Shown here in pieces: positions 1 to 8,206 of a stretch of 12,945 nucleotides of DNA. The stretch comes from Gammaproteobacteria bacterium. Its GTDB lineage: Bacteria; Pseudomonadota; Gammaproteobacteria; SZUA-229. The notes under the pieces are model-generated. The model had not been told where the DNA came from, made no database searches, and saw only the letters and a list, made by a program, of their open reading frames with translations. Where the stretch lies: the NCBI GenBank assembly GCA_023136715.1, contig JAGLQT010000017.1, positions 1-12,945 on the forward strand. Direction: 5' to 3'. Each line of letters starts with the position of its first letter. Positions within the stretch are counted from its first letter, which is position 1. The translations under genes and the position numbers were made by a program.

Positions 1-1031
1 TTGCCGCCATCTTTGTCGCACTGGCATTTTCCATGTTCGGCTTCTACGAATTACAGATGCCCGCTTCGGTGCAAAATCGCCTGGCACAAATCAGCAATAA
101 CCAGCGCGGTGGCACGCTCCTGGGCACGGCCATTATGGGCTTTCTGTCGGCGCTGATTGTTGGCCCCTGCGTGACAGCCCCGCTGGTCGGCGCACTCATC
201 TATATAGCTGAAACCGGTGATGCAGTACTCGGCGGCATGGCACTGTTTTCGCTGAGTATGGGCATGGGCGCACCGCTGCTGGTGCTGGGCGCTTCCGCTG
301 GAAAATTACTGCCCAAAGCAGGCGCATGGATGGAAACCACCAAAGCCGTATTTGGCGTGATGCTTTTGGGTTTAGGTATCTGGTTGCTAGAACGCGTAGC
401 ACCCGCCGCTGCCACTATGACGCTGTGGGCTGCGCTGCTAATCATCTCGGCTATTTATATGGGCGCCTTGACCACGCTAAACAAGGGCGAGTCGGGCTGG
501 CATAAATTATGGAAAGGCCTGGGGATTTTACTACTAATTTACGGCATCGCTATCTTCATTGGCATGATGACTGGCAACAGGAATATTTTTCAACCACTGC
601 AAGGCCTGAGTAATCCTGCTTCATCGGTGTCGGCACAAAGCACTTCTAACCAGCAAACATCACATCTCAATTTTAAGCAGATCAAGGGCGTTGAAGGTTT
701 GAAGACTGCGCTGGCCGAGGCAAAAGCACAGAACAAGGCGGTGATGCTTGATTTTTATGCCGACTGGTGTGTCTCCTGCAAGGAGATGGAAGTGCTGACT
801 TTTTCTGATCAGGCAGTGCAGCAGGCACTGGCTGGCGTAATACTACTGCAGGCCGATGTCACACCTAACGATGATAAAGACCGAGCCTTATATAAACACT
901 TTGGTATTATTGGCCCACCTTCTATTATGTTTTTTAACCGGGAAGGCGATGAGCTGAAAAACTTTCGTGTAGTTGGTTACAAGAATGCAGAACAGTTCGT
1001 CCAGCACATTCAACGTAGCTCTATTAAATAA
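1..1031 (+). CDS. dsbD: Thiol:disulfide interchange protein DsbD, C-terminal part (5' end outside window)
   Basis: DsbD moves electrons from cytoplasmic thioredoxin across the inner membrane to periplasmic disulfide isomerases and cytochrome c maturation factors. The reading frame is open from base 3, and the first residues (AAIFVALAFSMFGFYELQMP) already match the family, so the ATG at 33 is internal. The 342 visible residues hold the end of the membrane domain, with the conserved GPC motif (Cys about residue 56, the second redox cysteine of the membrane domain) and several hydrophobic segments. A linker and a periplasmic thioredoxin-like domain follow, with the active site CVSC (Cys256 and Cys259 of the fragment, bases 768-779) in the context FYADWC. 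About 230-260 N-terminal residues, including the immunoglobulin-like domain, would lie upstream, judging from usual family length. The stop codon overlaps the start of the next gene, so the two are probably co-translated. The family call is secure. Confidence 0.96.
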   Translation, partial: AAIFVALAFSMFGFYELQMPASVQNRLAQISNNQRGGTLLGTAIMGFLSALIVGPCVTAPLVGALIYIAETGDAVLGGMALFSLSMGMGAPLLVLGASAGKLLPKAGAWMETTKAVFGVMLLGLGIWLLERVAPAAATMTLWAALLIISAIYMGALTTLNKGESGWHKLWKGLGILLLIYGIAIFIGMMTGNRNIFQPLQGLSNPASSVSAQSTSNQQTSHLNFKQIKGVEGLKTALAEAKAQNKAVMLDFYADWCVSCKEMEVLTFSDQAVQQALAGVILLQADVTPNDDKDRALYKHFGIIGPPSIMFFNREGDELKNFRVVGYKNAEQFVQHIQRSSIK

Positions 1032-1603
1032 TGCTTAGTTCAAAAAAAGTTCTACCGATCCTGGTGATCCTCTTTATCTCGACAATTACGAGCTATGCGG
1101 TGCAACGTTATCTTGAACAAGATGCGATTAATATTCCACAGCAGGCTTTAATGCAGTCTGAACTGGCTGATGGGCAAACTTTAATACGACCTGAATTTGC
1201 GATGGCCGATATTGATGGTCAAACTAGAAATATTAAAGACTGGGATGGTAAAGTTATCTTGCTGAATTTCTGGGCCACCTGGTGCCCACCCTGTTTGAAA
1301 GAAATTCCAGACTTCATTGAACTGCAGGAAAAATATGGTGAGCAGGGCTTCCAGGTAATTGGTATCGCGGTTGATAATGAAGAAGCCGTTCGCGAGTATA
1401 TGAATGGAGTAAAAATCAATTACCCTATTATGGTTTCTGAATTTGATGCTATCGAGCTTTCCAGCCGTTACGGTAACCGCATGGGCGCGCTTCCATACTC
1501 CGTTATCATCAATCGCGAAAGTGAAATTAGCGACATGATCATGGGAGAACTCAGCAAGATCAGGGCAGAAAAATTATTAGCGAACCTAAGTATAAAACTC
1601 TAA
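1031..1603 (+). CDS. Membrane-anchored TlpA/ResA-type thioredoxin-like protein
   Basis: This 190-residue protein has an N-terminal hydrophobic anchor (about residues 7-24 after two lysines), a short linker, and a TlpA-type thioredoxin domain from about residue 52. The active site is WCPPC (Cys85 and Cys88) in the context NFWATWCPPC. The cis-proline is Pro155 in GALPYS. The domain should face the periplasm. Members of this family act as thiol-disulfide reductases, for example in cytochrome c maturation, and usually receive electrons from DsbD or CcdA. The ATG shares one base with the TAA of dsbD (TAATG) and there is no clear Shine-Dalgarno, which points to translational coupling. The neighbourhood suggests that DsbD is its reductant, but this is inferred. 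The client protein cannot be read from the sequence. Confidence 0.9.
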   Translation: MLSSKKVLPILVILFISTITSYAVQRYLEQDAINIPQQALMQSELADGQTLIRPEFAMADIDGQTRNIKDWDGKVILLNFWATWCPPCLKEIPDFIELQEKYGEQGFQVIGIAVDNEEAVREYMNGVKINYPIMVSEFDAIELSSRYGNRMGALPYSVIINRESEISDMIMGELSKIRAEKLLANLSIKL

Positions 1604-1727
1604 TTGTGCGCAAGTTCACGGAACTCACCTTTATTTCACAATAAATTCGTCGAAATAGTGGACAAATCCACGTCTTTTATGCAGAATTCCTAATATCTGC
1701 TAATACTAGGCCACTAAGAATAAAAAA
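1604..1727 (+). promoter_or_regulatory. Leader region of the aroQ-accB-accC operon, probable promoter
   Basis: This 124-base gap separates the dsbD/tlpA-like pair from aroQ and is long enough to hold a promoter for the aroQ-accBC operon. It is AT-rich, and a TG-n-TAATAC stretch at 1698-1706 could be an extended -10 element. No convincing -35 hexamer lies at the right distance, so the exact start point is not claimed. A small 5-bp hairpin (1658-1662 with 1667-1671) is followed by a short T-rich run and is too weak to call a terminator. There is no obvious Shine-Dalgarno before the aroQ ATG, only a run of A. Confidence 0.3.
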
Positions 1728-2171
1728 ATGCCCGATCTGCTCGTCATCAATGGTCCTAATCTGAACTTATTAGGTACGCGTGAACCAGAACATTACGGTT
1801 CTGAGACGCTAGATGATATCAACCAAAAACTGCAATCTCAAGCTGCTGAACAGGGCTTTAGTCTTGAGTGCTTCCAGAGTAATTCAGAAGTCGAGCTGAT
1901 TGAAAAAATACACCAAACAAAAGATAGCGGCGTAAGGTTTATTTTAATAAACCCTGCGGCATTCACACATACAAGTGTAGCGTTGCGTGATGCATTAAGT
2001 GGAGTTGGAATTCCTTTTATAGAAATCCATCTCTCCAATGTCCATGCCCGTGAAGCATTCCGTGAACACTCTTATTTCTCCGACATTGCTGTTGGCGTTA
2101 TATCAGGTCTCGGTGCCACCGGTTATGAACTTGCATTGCAGGCTGCGTTACAACAACTTACTAGAGGTTGA
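1728..2171 (+). CDS. aroQ: Type II 3-dehydroquinate dehydratase
   Basis: AroQ converts 3-dehydroquinate to 3-dehydroshikimate, the third step of the shikimate pathway, in the cytoplasm, as a homododecamer in the known type II enzymes. The 147-residue length is typical. All signature blocks are present: the N-terminal INGPNLNLLGTREPEHYG with the catalytic tyrosine (Tyr23), the LINPAAFTHTSVALRDAL strand-helix block, the IHLSNVHAREAFRE block with the catalytic histidine, and the C-terminal GVISGLGATGYELAL. The ATG follows an AT-rich leader without a clear Shine-Dalgarno. The gene precedes accB by only a few bases, the aroQ-accB-accC order common in gammaproteobacteria. Confidence 0.97.
   Translation: MPDLLVINGPNLNLLGTREPEHYGSETLDDINQKLQSQAAEQGFSLECFQSNSEVELIEKIHQTKDSGVRFILINPAAFTHTSVALRDALSGVGIPFIEIHLSNVHAREAFREHSYFSDIAVGVISGLGATGYELALQAALQQLTRG
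2163..2167 (+). promoter_or_regulatory. Ribosome binding site that sets the accB start
   Basis: AGAGG lies inside the last codons of aroQ, nine bases before the ATG at 2177. It supports that ATG over the in-frame TTG at 2168 as the accB start. The ATG also gives the family N-terminus MDIRKVKKLIELLEESGI. Confidence 0.6.
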
Positions 2172-2176
2172 TCCTG

Positions 2177-2632
2177 ATGGACATTCGCAAAGTTAAAAAA
2201 TTAATTGAATTATTGGAAGAATCCGGCATTGCCGAGATTGAAATTAACGAGGGTGAAGAATCCGTTCGCATTTCTCGTTACGGCTCAGGATCAGCTCCAG
2301 CTGCACCGGTGCAATATGCTGCAGCTCCTGTAGCCGCCCCAGCACCAGCTGCGGCAGCTCCTGCCGCTGAGGAAAGCAGTGCCGATGCAATACCTAGCGG
2401 TCACTCTGTTGATTCACCGATGGTCGGCACTTATTACTCAGCCGCTTCTCCAGGCGCCAAGAATTTCATCAATATTGGTGATTCAGTTGCTGAAGGTGAT
2501 ACCGTCTGTATCATTGAAGCGATGAAAATTCTTAACCAGATTGAAGCCGATAAATCCGGCGTGGTTAAAGCGATTCTTGTTGAAAATGGTCAGCCTGTTG
2601 AATTTGGCCAGCCTCTCGTTATCATCGAGTAA
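2177..2632 (+). CDS. accB: Biotin carboxyl carrier protein of acetyl-CoA carboxylase
   Basis: AccB carries the biotin that shuttles CO2 between biotin carboxylase (AccC) and the carboxyltransferase in the first step of fatty acid synthesis. From the ATG at 2177 the protein has 151 residues, close to the E. coli length. It has the conserved N-terminal helix (MDIRKVKKLIELLEESGI), an Ala/Pro-rich flexible linker (about residues 39-65), and a C-terminal biotinyl domain (about 75-151). The biotinylation site is EAMKIL with Lys117; most relatives have EAMKMM. The thumb region (SAASPGAKNFINIGD) is present. The gene sits between aroQ and accC, only a few bases from each. In E. coli AccB represses its own operon; whether that holds here cannot be seen. 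Confidence 0.96.
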   Translation: MDIRKVKKLIELLEESGIAEIEINEGEESVRISRYGSGSAPAAPVQYAAAPVAAPAPAAAAPAAEESSADAIPSGHSVDSPMVGTYYSAASPGAKNFINIGDSVAEGDTVCIIEAMKILNQIEADKSGVVKAILVENGQPVEFGQPLVIIE

Positions 2633-2640
2633 TATTTATT

Positions 2641-3984
2641 ATGTTAGCTAAAGTTGTTATCGCTAATCGCGGTGAAATTGCACTGCGTATTCTACGAGCC
2701 TGTCGTGAACTCGGCATCAAAACCGTTGCCGTTCATTCAGAAGCTGACCGTGATCTTAAACACGTTCGCCTTGCTGATGAATCTGTCTGTATCGGCCCGG
2801 CTCCATCCGACAAAAGTTACTTAAACGTGCCCGCTATTATTAGCGCCGCCGAAGTCACCGATGCAGTAGGCATTCACCCGGGCTATGGTTTCCTTTCTGA
2901 AAACGCGGACTTTGCTGAACGTGTTGAAGACAGTGGTTTTGTTTTCATCGGCCCTAAAGCAGAATCCATTCGCATCATGGGTGACAAGGTTGCCGCGATT
3001 AAAGCCATGCAGGATGCAGGTGTACCTTGCGTGCCCGGCTCCGATGGCCCGCTCGGTGATGATACAGAAACCAACCTAAAACTCGCTAAAAAAATCGGTT
3101 ACCCAATCATTATTAAAGCCGCTGGTGGCGGCGGTGGACGCGGCATGCGCGTGGTGCATTCTGAAGCTACATTATTGAATTCTGTTGCGCTCACCAAACA
3201 GGAAGCGGGACAGTTCTTCGGTAATGACGTGGTCTACATGGAAAAATATTTAGAGACACCGCGTCACGTAGAAATACAGGTGCTTTCTGATGGCCAGGGT
3301 AATGCTATTCATCTGGCTGAACGTGATTGCTCTATGCAGCGCAGAAACCAGAAAGTTGTAGAGGAAGCACCCGCTCCCGGTATCTCGGAAAAGCTACGCA
3401 ACGAAATTGGTCAACGCTGTGTTGATGCCTGCATTAAAATTAATTACCGAGGCGCTGGCACCTTTGAGTTCCTGTTTCAGGACGATGAATTTTATTTCAT
3501 TGAAATGAACACACGTGTACAGGTTGAACATCCGGTTACTGAAATGATCACCGGTGTCGATATCATCAAGGAGCAACTGTATATCGCTTCGGGTGAAAAA
3601 CTGCGTTACAAACAGAGCGACATCAAGGTAACTGGTCACGCTATCGAATGTCGTCTTAATGCTGAAGATGCGCGCACTTTCATGCCGTCACCCGGCAAGA
3701 TCGAACGTTATCATGCTCCCGGCGGCCCAGGCATTCGTGTTGATACACACATTTATGCTGGCTACAGCGTGCCTCCTCATTACGATTCGATGATTGGAAA
3801 ACTGATTGCTTATGGTAATGACCGAGATATCGCCATTGCTCGTATGCAGGGTGCGCTAGATGAAATCAGCATCACTGGCATTAGAACCAATATTGATTTG
3901 CATAAAGACATTCTGGGAGACGCCGCATTTCAGGCGGGTGGTACCAACATCCACTACCTGGAAAAGAAACTGGGTATCGATTAA
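2641..3984 (+). CDS. accC: Biotin carboxylase subunit of acetyl-CoA carboxylase
   Basis: AccC uses ATP and bicarbonate to carboxylate the biotin on AccB. The 447 residues match the usual length (449 in E. coli). The N-terminal Rossmann-like domain starts VVIANRGEIALRILRACRELG. The ATP-grasp domain has Lys159 and the glycine-rich loop GGGGGRGM (about 162-169), and the catalytic block EMNTRVQVEHPVTE includes Glu288, Asn290 and Arg292. The C-terminal domain has the usual ECRLNAED and DSMIGKLIAYG motifs. No key residue seems altered. The start lies eight bases after the accB stop, with no strong Shine-Dalgarno, so coupling to accB is likely. A terminator follows at once. Confidence 0.98.
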   Translation: MLAKVVIANRGEIALRILRACRELGIKTVAVHSEADRDLKHVRLADESVCIGPAPSDKSYLNVPAIISAAEVTDAVGIHPGYGFLSENADFAERVEDSGFVFIGPKAESIRIMGDKVAAIKAMQDAGVPCVPGSDGPLGDDTETNLKLAKKIGYPIIIKAAGGGGGRGMRVVHSEATLLNSVALTKQEAGQFFGNDVVYMEKYLETPRHVEIQVLSDGQGNAIHLAERDCSMQRRNQKVVEEAPAPGISEKLRNEIGQRCVDACIKINYRGAGTFEFLFQDDEFYFIEMNTRVQVEHPVTEMITGVDIIKEQLYIASGEKLRYKQSDIKVTGHAIECRLNAEDARTFMPSPGKIERYHAPGGPGIRVDTHIYAGYSVPPHYDSMIGKLIAYGNDRDIAIARMQGALDEISITGIRTNIDLHKDILGDAAFQAGGTNIHYLEKKLGID

Positions 3985-4017
3985 AAAAATGGCCAGCAAC
4001 TGCTGGCCATTTTTTTA
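3983..4017. terminator. Bidirectional intrinsic terminator between accC and the TraB-family gene
   Basis: A perfect stem, GGCCAGC (3991-3997) with GCTGGCC (4002-4008), has a short AACT loop. It is extended by AT pairs and flanked by a run of seven A on the left and of T on the right. It ends accC transcripts on the + strand. The mirrored A/T tracts make it equally suitable for the convergent gene, whose stop codon is at 4024. Confidence 0.9.
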
Positions 4018-4023
4018 CCTGAA

Positions 4024-4902
4024 TTACAGACGGGTAATTTGATAACCTGCATTCTGCAACAAGTGTACAATACCTTTTTCACCAATCAAATGTCCTGTAC
4101 CTACGACTACAAAATACTGCCCCTTCTGTTTTAAATAATTTTTAATTGAAGCAGCCATTTTAATATTCCGCTGAAAATACAAACGCTCATACAGAGAAAT
4201 GATTGCCGCATTTTCATTTTCTATATCTTCAAACAATAAATGATACATGGCTTTTTCATCGCCCTGCTTCCACGAATTGACCAACGCATCCATTTCTTCT
4301 CCTACCATTTCAAGAGAATGAAACGAATCCTGCAACAACAAATCAGGATCTTCAATATCAAGAAATATTCTTAGCTGTTCATCCATTGTTTCTAGCGCAA
4401 TAATTTTCTTATCTTTTTTTATTTTATTTAAAAAATGTGAATCAATACCCTGCTCTGGCTTCAAGCCTGTCTGCTGCGCCTGTATCGCTGCCAAAGTAAG
4501 CACGACTATACCGGGCTTTTGCCTTTCTACTAAAGCAGGGGGGATAGCCAGTTCCTTCAAATACAGCTGAAGTTGTTGATAAGTCTTTTCTGACAAATTA
4601 TTTTTAAGCGTTTCATCCCCCGAATATGAACCTTCGCTCTGCATTAAATTCTGAAACCGCTCCATTGCCCCTTTTTCATTACTATCGATTTCTACCACTA
4701 AATTTTCTGATGCATCAAAGGCTCGCTCAATTTCTTCACGCAAAGGATAAAAACTTTCATCGGCAAAATGTATCGAACCTAACAGGTATACCGTAGCTAG
4801 CTTAGAATCAACACGCCAAAAAAAAGCCCTGTCTTCACTCGCAATAAGCTGGAAGCTAAATACCGCATAGATAAGTACACCGACAATGAACTGTTTAATC
4901 AT
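4024..4902 (-). CDS. TraB/GumN-family protein with signal peptide
   Basis: This 292-residue protein begins with a hydrophobic export signal (residues 1 to about 22, MIKQFIVGVLIYAVFSFQLIAS) and should work in the periplasm or be membrane-tethered. The mature part matches the TraB/GumN family (Pfam TraB). It has the N-terminal motif VYLLGSIHFAD with His45 and the C-terminal motif VVVGTGHLIGEKGI with His271, the paired GxxH blocks typical of the family. The animal Tiki proteases share this fold and use such motifs to bind metal, so a metal-dependent hydrolase is possible. The bacterial members are poorly understood and no substrate can be named. Its ATG lies within the last codons of rsmI (8-base overlap), so it is probably translated from the rsmI mRNA. 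This pairing is not the usual partner of rsmI. Confidence 0.85.
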   Translation of the reverse strand: MIKQFIVGVLIYAVFSFQLIASEDRAFFWRVDSKLATVYLLGSIHFADESFYPLREEIERAFDASENLVVEIDSNEKGAMERFQNLMQSEGSYSGDETLKNNLSEKTYQQLQLYLKELAIPPALVERQKPGIVVLTLAAIQAQQTGLKPEQGIDSHFLNKIKKDKKIIALETMDEQLRIFLDIEDPDLLLQDSFHSLEMVGEEMDALVNSWKQGDEKAMYHLLFEDIENENAAIISLYERLYFQRNIKMAASIKNYLKQKGQYFVVVGTGHLIGEKGIVHLLQNAGYQITRL

Positions 4903-5773
4903 CTTTGTTTTTTAGCTTTAAAGCTAACTCATACAGTTCGTTTTTATTGATACCGGTAATACGTGAAGCAATTTTTGACGCCTGTTTAACGGGAAGCTCG
5001 TCTACCAGTGCCGCCAATATTTCATCACGCAGTGGATGCGCTGACTTCTCTTTAATACTACCTGCCACTACCAGTACAATCTCGCCCTTACGCTGCATTG
5101 CATCTTCGGACACCCATACGCACAACTCATCCAGCGTTGCCTTTCGAATGGTTTCATACGTTTTTGTTATCTCGCGTGCGAAAGTCGCCTGTCGCTGCTC
5201 ACCAAATACTGTTCTCATATCCATCAGTGTCTCAATGATCCGGTGACAGGAAACATAAAAAACCATGGTACGTGCCTCATCCTTGAGCGGCTGCAGATAA
5301 CTCAGCCGAGCCGCATGCTTGGCCGGGGGGAAGCCTTCAAAGCTAAAGCGATCCGTTGCCAGACCAGCCACACTCATGGCGGCAATGGCTGCGCAGGCGC
5401 CCGGTACCGGCACCACTTTAATACCATGTTGATGCACCTGCTCTAACAGACGATAACCGGGATCACTGACCAGCGGCGTGCCCGCATCAGAGATCACGGC
5501 AATGGAATCACCCTGCTGCAAGCGAGCGACCAAACGCTCTGCCTGATATTCTTCATTGTGTTCGTGGTAAGCCTGCATACGCGTCGATACCCCCAGATGA
5601 CTCAGTAGGCGCTTACTGTGCCGGGTATCCTCGGCAGCAATTAAGTCAACAGCCTTGAGCGTCTCGACCGCGCGCGGGCTGATATCACCCAGGTTCCCTA
5701 TAGGTGTGGCCACCATATAAAGTGTTCCACTACCCTCTACAACACCTTTTTCAGACGAATTTTCGATTGACAC
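4895..5773 (-). CDS. rsmI: 16S rRNA (cytidine-1402-2'-O)-methyltransferase
   Basis: RsmI methylates the ribose of C1402 in the decoding centre of 16S rRNA, using S-adenosylmethionine. The 292 residues have the tetrapyrrole-methylase-like fold with all family motifs: YMVATPIGNLGDIS (about 19-32), AEDTRHSKRLL (47-57), VISDAGTPLVSDPG (93-106), VPVPGACAAIAAMSVAGL, FEGFPPAK and REITKTYETI. The C-terminal helical region (about 245-292) matches the small extra domain of RsmI. The start is GTG at 5773, giving a short N-terminal tail like that of the E. coli protein and backed by an AGGA six bases upstream. The gene is divergent from lpoA, as in E. coli (yraL/yraM). Confidence 0.96.
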   Translation of the reverse strand: MSIENSSEKGVVEGSGTLYMVATPIGNLGDISPRAVETLKAVDLIAAEDTRHSKRLLSHLGVSTRMQAYHEHNEEYQAERLVARLQQGDSIAVISDAGTPLVSDPGYRLLEQVHQHGIKVVPVPGACAAIAAMSVAGLATDRFSFEGFPPAKHAARLSYLQPLKDEARTMVFYVSCHRIIETLMDMRTVFGEQRQATFAREITKTYETIRKATLDELCVWVSEDAMQRKGEIVLVVAGSIKEKSAHPLRDEILAALVDELPVKQASKIASRITGINKNELYELALKLKNKDD

Positions 5774-5914
5774 GGTTAATCCTGATAAACATACTTATTT
5801 GCATGTAATAGTAACGGATTCAGCGACTAGCTCGCACTGATTATTCACTCATTCTGCTGTTAGTTTCTGATAAGCTGGCAAACTAATATACAGCTAATAC
5901 ACTGAACAACAACC
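5774..5914. promoter_or_regulatory. Divergent intergenic region between rsmI and lpoA
   Basis: The two genes point away from each other, so promoters for both must lie here or just inside the genes. The stretch is AT-rich near the lpoA end, with TAATAT (5884-5889) and TAATAC (5895-5900) as possible -10 elements. No good -35 partner is visible, so no single promoter is claimed. Bases 5780-5783 (AGGA on the minus strand) are the ribosome binding site that supports the GTG start of rsmI. No comparable site precedes lpoA. Confidence 0.4.
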
Positions 5915-7834
5915 TTGAATACTTTGCTGCCAACAATTTCGCCTAAATATCTCACACTCCTATTTATCAGCTTACTGAGCGCCTGTAGTGTCACGCCCGA
6001 TAAAGTCGATAAAAGCATAGATGACCTTATCTCGGATGCTGTACGCAACCAGACAATAGAAGAAAGCTTAGATGGCACACAGGAAACCCCCGAACACTAT
6101 ATAAAACTCGCTAGCGAAAGCACTGGTGAGACTCAACATAAATACCTCATCAAAGCCGCGGAGTTACTCTATCAACGCGGCGATATTTCTTCTGCGCAAG
6201 ATCAGCTAGAGAACATCAACGCTGATGCAATTGCTGATTCACGCCAAATTCAAATTCAGCTACTGGCTGCAAAAATAGCCCTGGCCAACCACAATCCAGC
6301 TCAGGCCATCGAGTTACTGCCAAAACAAACAAGGATGACTATTGCCCAATTTATTGAAGTCGGTGAAATTCGTGCTGAGGCTCATATTGCCATGGGCTTC
6401 CTATTGGAAGCGATTAAAACACGCATACAAATTGATACTTATTATAAAGACGATGAACAACGTGAAAAAAATCACACTGCTATCTGGGCAGCACTCAATG
6501 CTTTACCCTCTGTCGTATTAAATAAGCTTAGATCAAGCAATCAAACCTTACAGGGCTGGCTTGAGCTAGCGACAATCGTACGCACAGCTCAAATCGATAA
6601 TCGTGAATTGCATATAAACATCCTGGACTGGGGCACTGACTTCCCTGAGCATCCTGTTGGCAATGCATTCATTAGCAAGTTATTAAAAGAACATCTCAAT
6701 GTACAAACTGAAGATCATATTATTGCCGTTTTATTGCCACTACAGGGCCCTTATCAAGCCATTACAGAAGCCATAAAAAGTGGTTTTCTGAGTGCCTATT
6801 ATGCAGATAACAAACACGGACATAAGTCCACTATTCGCTTCTACGATACCAGTGTAAAAGATCTGGACTTTATGGCCCTGTATAAAAAAGTGGTACAGGA
6901 GGGCGCTGACTATATCGTTGGCCCAATCGACAAATCCATCATTAATCAGATAACACTATTAAACGAAATTGGCAGCGAATTTGAAGTTCCCGTACTCACC
7001 CTAAACTATGCAGAAGATTCTTCAAGCACAGCTAATAATATGTATCAGTTCGGATTACTGCCCGAAGATGAAGCACGCCAGGCCGCTGAGCTAGCTATAC
7101 GCCAAAACAAAACCAGGGCAGCCATACTGGTACCAGATAGTCTATGGGGACAACGATTAAAAAAAGCTTTTCAACAGCGTTATACAGAGCTCGGTGGTAA
7201 CGTACTCTCAGCGCAGTTTTTTAATGACAAAATTGATGATTACGGTCAACCAATCAAACAGCTGCTAAACCTGCAACACAGCAATAGCCGCCGCAAAGAC
7301 ATACAAAACCTGCTCGGCACCGAGCTCAAGTACACACCATACCGCCGACAGGACATTGATATGATCTTTTTAGCAGCAACATCTCGCTCTGCGAGAAGCA
7401 TCATGCCGGCACTCAAATTCCACCATGCTGGTGATATACCTGTTTATTCAACCTCGCATGTTTACACCGGCAATAAAAATAAATCGGCCGACCTTGATCT
7501 CAATGGCCTAACCTTCTGCGACTTGCCATGGACACTAATCGCCGATAATCAATTAAATGAAACCTTTAACAAAAACTGGCCTGAACAACAAAACTATACT
7601 CGCCTGTTTGCCTTAGGTATCGATAGCTATCATATTCTTTATAATCTAAATCTATTATCCAAATATGAGTATGCTCGTTTTTCCGGTCAAACCGGCAATA
7701 TTTATATGGACGAAAATAACCATTTGCATCGGGAACTACTCTGGGCCAAATTCAAAAAAGGCTCAGCTAATTACATCAACACCACCATTGCCCCCAAAAA
7801 AGCCCGACCATCGATTGAAGCAGACCAGTCATAG
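5915..7834 (+). CDS. lpoA: Outer-membrane lipoprotein activator of peptidoglycan synthase PBP1A (LpoA)
   Basis: LpoA is an outer-membrane lipoprotein that reaches through the periplasm and activates the peptidoglycan synthase PBP1A in E. coli. Here it has 639 residues (678 in E. coli). A lipoprotein signal (one lysine, a hydrophobic stretch, lipobox LSAC) gives lipidated Cys24. An N-terminal helical, TPR-like region follows to about residue 255, then a periplasmic-binding-protein-like domain from about 267 (IIAVLLPLQGPYQAITEAIKSGF) to about 620. The frame is closed by a stop at 5903 and has no ATG before the signal sequence, so the start must be non-canonical. TTG at 5915 is the best choice; TTG at 5924 would shorten the N-region. 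There is no Shine-Dalgarno, so translation may be weak. The gene order rsmI/lpoA/yraN/gmhA supports the assignment. Confidence 0.93.
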   Translation: MNTLLPTISPKYLTLLFISLLSACSVTPDKVDKSIDDLISDAVRNQTIEESLDGTQETPEHYIKLASESTGETQHKYLIKAAELLYQRGDISSAQDQLENINADAIADSRQIQIQLLAAKIALANHNPAQAIELLPKQTRMTIAQFIEVGEIRAEAHIAMGFLLEAIKTRIQIDTYYKDDEQREKNHTAIWAALNALPSVVLNKLRSSNQTLQGWLELATIVRTAQIDNRELHINILDWGTDFPEHPVGNAFISKLLKEHLNVQTEDHIIAVLLPLQGPYQAITEAIKSGFLSAYYADNKHGHKSTIRFYDTSVKDLDFMALYKKVVQEGADYIVGPIDKSIINQITLLNEIGSEFEVPVLTLNYAEDSSSTANNMYQFGLLPEDEARQAAELAIRQNKTRAAILVPDSLWGQRLKKAFQQRYTELGGNVLSAQFFNDKIDDYGQPIKQLLNLQHSNSRRKDIQNLLGTELKYTPYRRQDIDMIFLAATSRSARSIMPALKFHHAGDIPVYSTSHVYTGNKNKSADLDLNGLTFCDLPWTLIADNQLNETFNKNWPEQQNYTRLFALGIDSYHILYNLNLLSKYEYARFSGQTGNIYMDENNHLHRELLWAKFKKGSANYINTTIAPKKARPSIEADQS

Positions 7835-8186
7835 CATAGGTCAGCAGGCAGAAAATGCCTGCTGCGAATACCTCAAGCAACAGGGACTCAAACTTGTTGC
7901 CAAAAACTATCGCGGACATAGGGGCGAAATTGATATTATTATGCAAGACGGCAATACACTGGTATTCGTGGAAGTCCGTTTCAGAAAAAACAGCTTCTAT
8001 GGTAGTGGACTGGAAAGTGTCAACATTCAAAAGCAACAGCGTATTTTGAATACAGCAGAACAGTATCTGCAAAATGAAACAAAGTTAAAAAACGGTCGTA
8101 TTGATGTTGTCGCCATGTCCCAAAAGCTTCAAAATGAGCAGACTGAAGACAATTACAGCTTCGAGTGGATAAAAAACGCCTTTTAA
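7815..8186 (+). CDS. yraN: YraN/UPF0102 family nuclease-like protein
   Basis: The family is conserved, with a predicted Holliday-junction-resolvase-like (PD-(D/E)XK) fold; its cellular role is not settled. The core motifs are clear: GQQAENACCEYL (about 9-20), RGEIDIIMQDG (36-46, with Glu38 and Asp40), and LVFVEVRFR (49-57, Glu53). The frame is open well upstream into lpoA, but those upstream codons are lpoA sequence in another frame and do not resemble the family. TTG at 7815 gives 123 residues, the normal family size, and overlaps the lpoA end by 20 bases. TTG at 7788 is an alternative. No ATG lies near the conserved start and no strong ribosome site is seen, so the start is uncertain while the family is not. 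It probably relies on coupling to lpoA. Confidence 0.88.
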   Translation: MKQTSHSIGQQAENACCEYLKQQGLKLVAKNYRGHRGEIDIIMQDGNTLVFVEVRFRKNSFYGSGLESVNIQKQQRILNTAEQYLQNETKLKNGRIDVVAMSQKLQNEQTEDNYSFEWIKNAF

Positions 8187-8206
8187 AACGGTAATATGAA
8201 ACAATT

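Noticed and set aside
1658..1671. Small hairpin (GTGGA/TCCAC) followed by a T-rich run after the tlpA-like gene
   Set aside because: The stem is only five base pairs and the T-run is broken, so a terminator call is not supported.
2341..2365. Ala/Pro-rich repetitive stretch in accB
   Set aside because: This is the normal flexible linker of biotin carboxyl carrier proteins, not a novel repeat.
7665..7814. Upstream extension of the yraN frame to an ATG at 7665
   Set aside because: The extra 50 residues are the lpoA C-terminal coding sequence read in another frame and do not match YraN proteins, which are normally about 120-130 residues.
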